Origin: Peptoniphilus_A sp001811425 | GTDB lineage: Bacteria > Bacillota > Clostridia > Tissierellales > Peptoniphilaceae | Assembly (NCBI RefSeq): GCF_001811425.1 | Contig: NZ_KV804710.1 | Location: 1 to 28,359, forward strand | DNA: 28,359 bases | Direction: 5' to 3' | Shown here: positions 23,149 to 28,359 of the stretch, one piece after another | How the letters are laid out: the number at the start of each line of letters is the position of its first letter | Position numbering within the stretch: position 1 is the first letter of the stretch | Program-made: the position numbers and the translations under genes | The notes under the pieces: model-generated | Seen by the model: only the letters and a program-made list of their open reading frames with translations | The model's database searches: none | Told to the model about the DNA's origin: nothing

Positions 23149-23368
23149 GGTATCAAAAATTTTAGGGAAATATAAATTACAAAAATCTTTGAAGATAAAA
23201 AATTTTTAAAATAAAAAATTTTTCTGGCAAGACTTTGAATAAAAAAACAAAGTACCAAGTGACAATTATAAAAAATTTATTAAAATATCTTATTATTTGT
23301 TATTTGAGCTAAAAATGATAAATCATATTAAATTAATATTAAATTTTTGTAAACATGTGGAAATTTAC
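23149..23368. other. AT-rich spacer
   Basis: Repeated A/T runs only; no gene, RNA or convincing signal was found before the promoter-like site at 23369. Confidence 0.45.
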
Positions 23369-23397
23369 TTGAAAAATATTACACTTTGTGATTAAAT
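23369..23397 (+). promoter_or_regulatory. Promoter candidate upstream of the surface-protein leader
   Basis: TTGAAA (23369-23374), a 17-nt spacer and TTAAAT (23392-23397) with TGA in front, an extended -10. Transcription would start near 23404, about 185 nt before the surface-protein ATG. Confidence 0.5.
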
Positions 23398-23403
23398 AGT
23401 AGA

Positions 23404-23492
23404 ATTGAACGGTATACATTATCGTATATCAGGTTATTAATGGCATAGTTAAATCCGAATAGTTTAAAATTAAATTGATTTCGGATTTTTTT
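23404..23492 (+). ncRNA. Possible small RNA or attenuator leader
   Basis: Downstream of the promoter candidate there are two RNA hairpins. The first, 23411-23430, has a 7-bp stem (one G-U) and a 6-nt loop. The second, 23451-23459 with 23480-23488, has a 9-bp perfect stem and a 20-nt AT-rich loop followed by Ts, like an intrinsic terminator. Transcription stopping there would give an RNA of about 90 nt; read-through would reach the surface-protein gene. No known RNA family was recognised. Confidence 0.35.
23451..23492 (+). terminator. Terminator-like hairpin in the leader of the surface-protein gene
   Basis: Arms AAATCCGAA and TTCGGATTT with a 20-nt loop, then TTTTG. The stem is perfect but the loop is long, so efficiency may be partial or conditional. 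Confidence 0.55.
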
Positions 23493-23589
23493 GTTGATTT
23501 AGACGATTTAAATACAAGACTGGTATTAAATAAAAATCTTATGCCTTAAGTGTAGAAGTTTATATTTTATTTTAAAGGAGTAGAAAAGG

Positions 23590-24378
23590 ATGAACCCAAT
23601 TAAGAATGGAAAAGAGGTCTTTGCCGTACTTTCCATGGCGACTGTTATGTCAATATCCATGTCTGTAAAAGTAAATGCAGCATCAGAAATTGATGCGGCT
23701 GCAGAATCAGCAGCTACGGCAGTTGTCCAAAGTGAAAACAAAAACCATGCAAGTAGTTTTAAAGAAGTAGTTGCAAATTCAGAAGAAAGTTCTGAAAAAA
23801 AGGAAGAAATTTCTGCTATTGATTCAAAAGAATCTAGCGCAGGAGAAAATGTTGCTGTAGTGGAATCGGCTAATTCTCCTGAAGTATCAGGGGATAAGAA
23901 AAGTGAAGCACTTCCTTCTCAAAATCCTAGTACAGAAAGCGAAAATGTTGAAGGAGCTAATGCTTCAGACCCTAGTGAAGCTACAGAAGAAGCTTCAGCT
24001 GTAGATGAAAAAGCGTCTACAGAAAAAATAGCTAGTGAAGCAAATGCTGAAGATGAAAAGGCAAGTGAAAATTTAGAGACATCAGAAGAAAAAGTTGAAG
24101 CACCTCTTAGAGATGGGCAAGAAGCCACTGAGCCGAACTATGCCGAAGACGAAAAGAAGATCCAAGACTATAGCGAAGAGGAACGCTATCGTTCTACCGA
24201 GATGGAACAGGGCAATGGCACAAGTTATTCCACGGTAGACACACCTAGCATGGATTTCAAAGATGGATTCAGATATGATACCTTAGAACCATCTGCGACA
24301 AGTGATGATAAGACCCAATGGGGTCTCGAGATGGAATTCGACAAGGAAAAGGGTCAAAGAACCTACACTGACTTTTGA
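23590..24378 (+). CDS. N-terminal fragment of the interrupted surface protein
   Basis: 262 aa. The signal peptide (MNPIKNGKEVFAVLSMATVM..., cleavage probably after VNA at about 30) is followed by a Ser/Glu/Ala-rich low-complexity stretch to about 175. The first 85 residues of the globular domain follow (around NYAEDEKKIQDYSEEERYRS onward) before the TGA at 24376-24378. The frame continues open and protein-like directly after the TGA (FTNSGNQAGVLDTGN...), so this is a truncation of the long gene and not a separate small protein. Confidence 0.7.
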   Translation: MNPIKNGKEVFAVLSMATVMSISMSVKVNAASEIDAAAESAATAVVQSENKNHASSFKEVVANSEESSEKKEEISAIDSKESSAGENVAVVESANSPEVSGDKKSEALPSQNPSTESENVEGANASDPSEATEEASAVDEKASTEKIASEANAEDEKASENLETSEEKVEAPLRDGQEATEPNYAEDEKKIQDYSEEERYRSTEMEQGNGTSYSTVDTPSMDFKDGFRYDTLEPSATSDDKTQWGLEMEFDKEKGQRTYTDF

Positions 24379-24918
24379 TTTACCAACTCTGGGAACCAAG
24401 CGGGTGTCCTTGATACCGGAAATATTTCTGCCAATGAGGTAGGAGACAAGCTTTCGGAAAAGGGAAACTTCAATGATCCTACTTATAAAGCAAAAGCAGA
24501 AGTCGAGATTACTGGCTCTAGAGCTCAAAGGAACGAAAATCTTTATTCAACGAAAGAGGATCTAGAGCATATCAACAGTGTCAATACCAAAGATCCTACC
24601 ATTATAGCTTGGGAAGGAAAGTATAAAAAAGACAATGCTAACGGTCTCAAAGCCACTCAAGGGCCCAATTCCAGTTTTACCTTCTCGGTAAACCCATGGC
24701 CAAATGAAAACGACAAGCTTGACTTAATTAAGCTTAACGGCAGTCATGACCAAAAGGAATTTGTCCAAGGTCAAACCATTACGACCAATGTAATAGTAGA
24801 CAATTTAGATGACAGCGCCAGAGAAAGACTAGTCGGCCAAGTCTACCATCCTCTTACAGGAGAAGTTGTTCCGGGAGCTAAGGCTTATATAAATGATGAA
24901 GGCAAAGTAGTCGTTGAA

Positions 24919-27816
24919 ATGCCTGAGGGAACAATCAATGCAGACGGTTCGATTAACGAAAATTCCATCTTCTACAAGGATGCCAAATATAAGGGCATCC
25001 AAAACCTGGAAGTTAAATTTTTTGCCCGTCCAAGAACGGCAGATGAATTTAGAGCCATTGTTGAGAGCAATGGTGGCTATGGCTATTACACAGAAACAGG
25101 TGCCGGCACAAAGAAGATTAACCACGATGGTAAAGAAGTTGAAGTTGATCTCCAAGGCATCGACCGCTACGACCACTACAACCTTATCGGCGGCTTTAAG
25201 CTAAACCTTGATGATACTCGTTACTATGATCAAGGATTTATTGATGGAAATGAAAAAGATACTTCTGAACACACACATTCAAAAGTAAAACCAGGAGAAG
25301 AGTTTGAGGTAGATCTTTATGTTCCAGAAGATAAAAAAGATAAAGATGGCAATCTTGATAAAGACGCATTTCCAAACCAAAAGACCACAGAGGAAATGGA
25401 AGCTGCCAAAGATGCGAACCAAGCAATCGGATCCATCGACACCAGCTTTATAGATAAAATCAATGAAGGCAAGGCGGAAGAAGATAAGTGGGTCTTGGAC
25501 TATGATGAAAGCACCCTTCCCACAACTCTTAAAATAACTCCACCAAAATCAGCCAAGGCAGGAGATTTTGTGGCAGTACCGTTAACTTACACTTATACCA
25601 ATGGATCTACAGATGTCCACTGGTTCCATTTTGTTGTCCAAGAATCAGACTACATTAAGCCGGAATATGACGCTCAAGTTAACTTCCCTGCCAAAGAACA
25701 AACATCATCTGCTACAGTAAAAGATGACGGTAAAAGGATAACGCCGGACCACTATACACTTCCGGATAACTTAGAAACCGATGAAGCAGGCAATAAACTT
25801 GTTACTGATGACAGTGGTAACAAATGGACTGTAACCCTTGACGGAAAAACAGGTAAAGTAAGTGCCAAACCTGTAAATCCTTTAGACTTTAACGGTGGGG
25901 AAAAGCTTACAGTACCGGTTATTTCCCACTATAAAGATGATCAAAAACCGGGCGAAGACATTACAGAAGAAACAGAGGCTTACTTTGTAATCGAAGAAAA
26001 AGCCAATATGACTGCCCGCTACAACGCACAAGCCGGCAAGGCTGGAGACGAGCTATCTTCTAATGCTATCCTAAATGAAGAAGATCACTATAACAGAAGA
26101 CCGGGCAAGTACACCCTTGATTCTGATACTTTTGTTGATGACAAGGGCAATACCTGGAAAGTTACAATCGATGAAAAAACAGGTAAGGTAACGGCGACAG
26201 TTCCCGAAGGTGTTCCTAACGATAAGCTTGATGGAGCCCTTCTCAATGTATCAGTAACGACACACTATTATGAAGAAGACGGTACCCTTGAAGTTGGAAC
26301 CAAAAAAACGGAAGTCCAATTTGTAGCAACGGGGACGGAATTAAACAGCCCACAATACAATGTGTCTATCGGCGACGGAAACAGTGAAATGACAAATTCT
26401 GTCATTATCAATGCCGACGCTAAAAAAGAGAGCCCTTCATCTTATACAATTGATGAAACCAAAACCTACACAGATGACAAGGGTAATGAATGGATTGTTT
26501 CTGTTGATGGAAAAACCGGCGAAGTAAAGGCAAGACCGAAGGACGCAAGCAAGCTTAAAGGCGGAGAAAAACTTCAAGTTCCCGTAACCGCTCACTATGG
26601 CGACGGAGAAACAGCTCCAACTCAAAAGACGACAGCGGAATTTGTTGTAAAAGACAAAGAATATGCAAGCCCGGATTACGCTGCCAAAGTTGTAAAAGTC
26701 GGAGAAACACAAAGTGCCACTGTAGAATTAACTGATGGGGACAATTTAAAGAAGCAAACAAGCTATACTTTAGATTCCAATACTTTTGTAGATGACAAGG
26801 GCAATACTTGGACAGTTACTATTGATCAAGCAACCGGTAAAGTAACAGCCACAGCACCTACAGCAACTGAGGGAAAAGTACTCGAGCTTGACGGCGCTTT
26901 GTTGAACGTACCTGTAACGGCTCACTATGAAGACGCAACCGGAAAAGAAGTTACTAGAAAGACTTCCGTTCAATTTATGGGTACAGGAACACAAGGTAGC
27001 TATCAATTTAAAGAAACAAAGCCTTTCGAAACAACAGTGGAATATATTGATGACCCCACTCTTGCTCCGGGTGAGTGGAGATATAAGGAAGTGGACGGAA
27101 AGAAACTAACGGGTAAGAATGGTTCTGTCACTTATAAAGTTACCATTAAAGACTCTGTGGTCCAAGAAGATGAACCTGAGACTGTTGATAAAAAAGACCC
27201 AGTTAATGCGGTTATTCAAATCAATAAGCGAGACTACACCGGAACAGTAACTCACACAGAAAAAATTGAAACACCATTTGAAGTTGAATACGAATACTCC
27301 ACAGAACTTGAAGCTGGTCAATCACAAATTAAACAAAAGGGCGAAAAAGGTTCTTACGATTTAGTTTATTCACAAAAGATTAAAAACGGCCAGGCTGATG
27401 GAAAAGCTACAACTTCCAAAGAAAATGAAAAAGAAGCTAAGAAAGAAATCATCGTTATCGGCATCAAACCTGTAGAAAATGTTGTTGAAAAACCATTCGA
27501 CACAGAATATATCTATGACGAAAACATGGAAGCAGGTAGGGAAGAAGAAGTCACTGCAGGTGTCAATGGTAAAACAACTACAACAACTTCTTACGATCAA
27601 AAAGAAAATAAACTTGTAAGTAAGGAAGAATCTACAGATCCGACAAATAGAGTCGTAAGAATCGGTATAAAACCTGTAACGAAAGAAGTAGAAACTGATT
27701 ACGGTACAAAAGTTATATACGACGACCAACTTGAAGCCGGTAAGGTAGTAGAAACTGAAGGCGAAAAGGCAAGACTACAATTACAACTTCTTATGATAAA
27801 GACAAGAATGAATTAG
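24919..27816 (+). CDS. Central fragment of the interrupted surface protein (Ig-like and G5-like repeats)
   Basis: 965 codons counted from an internal ATG, but the same frame is open back to 24379, so this ATG (no ribosome site nearby) is not a real start. It contains the end of the large N-terminal domain, the Ig-like repeats, G5-like repeats 1-3 and half of repeat 4. After the missing base near 27764-27770 it reads about 15 out-of-frame codons to a TAG at 27814-27816. Without read-through of the upstream TGA it would not be translated. Confidence 0.55.
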   Translation: MPEGTINADGSINENSIFYKDAKYKGIQNLEVKFFARPRTADEFRAIVESNGGYGYYTETGAGTKKINHDGKEVEVDLQGIDRYDHYNLIGGFKLNLDDTRYYDQGFIDGNEKDTSEHTHSKVKPGEEFEVDLYVPEDKKDKDGNLDKDAFPNQKTTEEMEAAKDANQAIGSIDTSFIDKINEGKAEEDKWVLDYDESTLPTTLKITPPKSAKAGDFVAVPLTYTYTNGSTDVHWFHFVVQESDYIKPEYDAQVNFPAKEQTSSATVKDDGKRITPDHYTLPDNLETDEAGNKLVTDDSGNKWTVTLDGKTGKVSAKPVNPLDFNGGEKLTVPVISHYKDDQKPGEDITEETEAYFVIEEKANMTARYNAQAGKAGDELSSNAILNEEDHYNRRPGKYTLDSDTFVDDKGNTWKVTIDEKTGKVTATVPEGVPNDKLDGALLNVSVTTHYYEEDGTLEVGTKKTEVQFVATGTELNSPQYNVSIGDGNSEMTNSVIINADAKKESPSSYTIDETKTYTDDKGNEWIVSVDGKTGEVKARPKDASKLKGGEKLQVPVTAHYGDGETAPTQKTTAEFVVKDKEYASPDYAAKVVKVGETQSATVELTDGDNLKKQTSYTLDSNTFVDDKGNTWTVTIDQATGKVTATAPTATEGKVLELDGALLNVPVTAHYEDATGKEVTRKTSVQFMGTGTQGSYQFKETKPFETTVEYIDDPTLAPGEWRYKEVDGKKLTGKNGSVTYKVTIKDSVVQEDEPETVDKKDPVNAVIQINKRDYTGTVTHTEKIETPFEVEYEYSTELEAGQSQIKQKGEKGSYDLVYSQKIKNGQADGKATTSKENEKEAKKEIIVIGIKPVENVVEKPFDTEYIYDENMEAGREEEVTAGVNGKTTTTTSYDQKENKLVSKEESTDPTNRVVRIGIKPVTKEVETDYGTKVIYDDQLEAGKVVETEGEKARLQLQLLMIKTRMN
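25441..27000 (+). repeat. Tandem Rib/YPDG-like Ig-fold domain repeats in an A-B-A-B order
   Basis: A diverged first unit (25441-25650) is followed by A1 (25651-26007), B1 (26008-26346), A2 (26347-26667) and B2 (26668-27000). All share a DDKGN.W.V..D..TGKV core and a later VPVTAHY-type strand. A1 and A2 share DGKTG.V.A.P and GGEKL.VPV. B1 and B2 share YTLDS.TFVDDKGNTW and LDGALLNV. The family name is by pattern recognition and is less certain than the repeat itself. Confidence 0.75.
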
Positions 27817-28301
27817 TGACAACAGAAGAAAAAACAGATCCGAAAGATAAAATTGTAAGAATCGGCATAAAACCTGTAGAAAAAGAAGTAGAAACTGACT
27901 ACAAGACAAGAATTGAATATGACGCAAATCTTGAAGCTGGCAAGGTAGGAAAAACTGAAGGCAAAAAAGGAAAGACTAAGATCACAACTACTTTCAACCA
28001 AGAAACTAATAAATTAGAAACAACAGAAGAAGTATTAGAAGAATCAAAAGACGAAGTTATAAAGATTGGCACAAAAGCAGCTGAAAATACAACAGAAGTA
28101 AGCAAGGAAGTTGGTACAAAGATTGAATACATCTATGATGATGATCTTGAACTTGGTAATGTTATTTTAGGAGACTTTACACCTGGCAAGGTTGTAACAA
28201 AGGTTGTTCAAAAATATGATCCAGCAACTGGAGAAATAACAACAGAGGAAAAAACGACTGTAACTCCAGGAGTGCAAAAGATTGTAGTTGGAACAAAGAA
28301 A
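27001..28301 (+). repeat. Six G5-like domain repeats
   Basis: Units at about 27001-27240, 27241-27471, 27472-27675, 27676-27875, 27876-28079 and 28080-28301. Each has a PF.TEY.YD..LEAG-type opening and most end in a V.IG.KP/IGTK strand, as in G5 domains that follow adhesin regions and bind glycans or zinc. Units 3 and 5 are 68 codons; unit 4 would be 67 codons if its missing base were restored. Confidence 0.75.
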
Positions 28302-28359
28302 ACTGATAATACTTGTCCAATGCCAGATCCAGATCCAAGCAATCCGACAGATCCAAGCA
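27771..28359 (+). CDS. C-terminal fragment of the interrupted surface protein (partial, runs off the edge)
   Basis: Open in the shifted frame from 27771 (KTTITTSYDKDKNELVTTEE...) to the window end with no stop. It completes G5-like unit 4, contains units 5 and 6, then a single Cys and a PMPDPDPSNPTDPS linker typical of the wall-spanning part of anchored proteins. There is no start codon with a ribosome site; it is the continuation of the same gene after the one-base deletion. Confidence 0.6.

Larger units (their letters stand above)
23590..28359 (+). pseudogene. Large repetitive cell-surface protein gene, interrupted by a stop and a frameshift, running off the window
   Basis: One gene appears to span 23590 to beyond the right edge. 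It is open in a single frame from 23590 to 27767 except for one TGA at 24376-24378. At 27764-27770 the frame shifts by one base and then stays open to the edge. Architecture: signal peptide (about 1-30), Ser/Glu-rich acidic region (to about residue 175), a large non-repetitive domain (about 24120-25440), tandem Ig-like repeats of 105-120 residues (25441-27000), six G5-like repeats (27001-28301) and a PDP/SNPTDPS-rich linker. A wall-sorting signal is expected beyond the window. AAAGGAG (23574-23580) is the ribosome site. As written, only a 262-residue secreted, unanchored fragment would be made. A base-calling error, a true pseudogene or switching are all possible. Confidence 0.75.

Noticed and set aside
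24376..24378. TGA as selenocysteine or recoded tryptophan
   Set aside because: No SECIS-like hairpin is obvious directly after it, the domain is not a redox protein, and other genes in the window (for example livM and the ABC-2-like ATPase) end in TGA.
26437..27006. Long minus-strand frames across the Ig-like repeats
   Set aside because: They follow the repeat pattern of the plus-strand gene and have no ribosome sites or recognisable protein features.

Overview
The window looks like a chromosomal segment of a low-GC, anaerobic, amino-acid-fermenting Gram-positive bacterium of the Peptoniphilaceae/Tissierellia kind (Anaerococcus, Peptoniphilus, Finegoldia and relatives). The evidence is AT-rich intergenic DNA, strong AGGAGG-type ribosome sites, AGA/AGG-dominated arginine codons, a neelaredoxin-type superoxide reductase, a Bcd-EtfBA module, an S-layer-homology (SLH) surface protein and a large repetitive G5-type surface protein. 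The genus is inferred from gene content and was not computed.

Layout. (1) 1-4870, + strand: a heterodimeric ABC exporter pair followed directly by an iron-containing alcohol dehydrogenase, closed by a terminator shared with the convergent superoxide reductase gene. (2) 4894-7673: superoxide reductase (-), a THUMP-domain RNA methyltransferase (+) and an orphan PAS-PP2C (SpoIIE/RsbU-type) phosphatase (+) with its own good promoter. (3) 7699-10069, - strand: a two-gene ABC-2-like exporter. (4) 10257-14809, - strand: a complete livJ-livHMGF branched-chain amino acid uptake operon with an intercistronic terminator after livJ. (5) 15158-17500, +: an SLH surface protein with two InlB/Flg_new repeats and a very tyrosine-rich central segment, preceded by a 22-bp palindrome. 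(6) 17501-18102: non-coding DNA with nested tandem repeats. (7) 18103-18537: a universal stress protein. (8) 18908-21888: acyl-CoA dehydrogenase-etfB-etfA, with a near-consensus Rex operator just downstream of the promoter. (9) 22149-23072: branched-chain aminotransferase. (10) 23590 to the right edge: a large surface-protein gene (signal peptide, tandem Ig-like repeats in an A-B-A-B order, six G5-like repeats, Pro/Asp linker). It is interrupted by an in-frame TGA and by a single-base deletion, and its middle part has codon use unlike the rest of the window.

Together: LIV uptake, branched-chain transamination and Bcd-EtfBA fit growth on amino acids with redox-controlled acyl-CoA reduction. 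Superoxide reductase and Usp fit survival of oxygen exposure. The two surface-protein genes are host- or wall-facing. No tRNA, rRNA, CRISPR array, transposase or phage gene was seen.

The observations most worth a second look are the tyrosine-rich SLH protein and its palindromic upstream site, the Rex-like box, the leader with a terminator upstream of the broken surface-protein gene, and that gene's mosaic and disrupted state.
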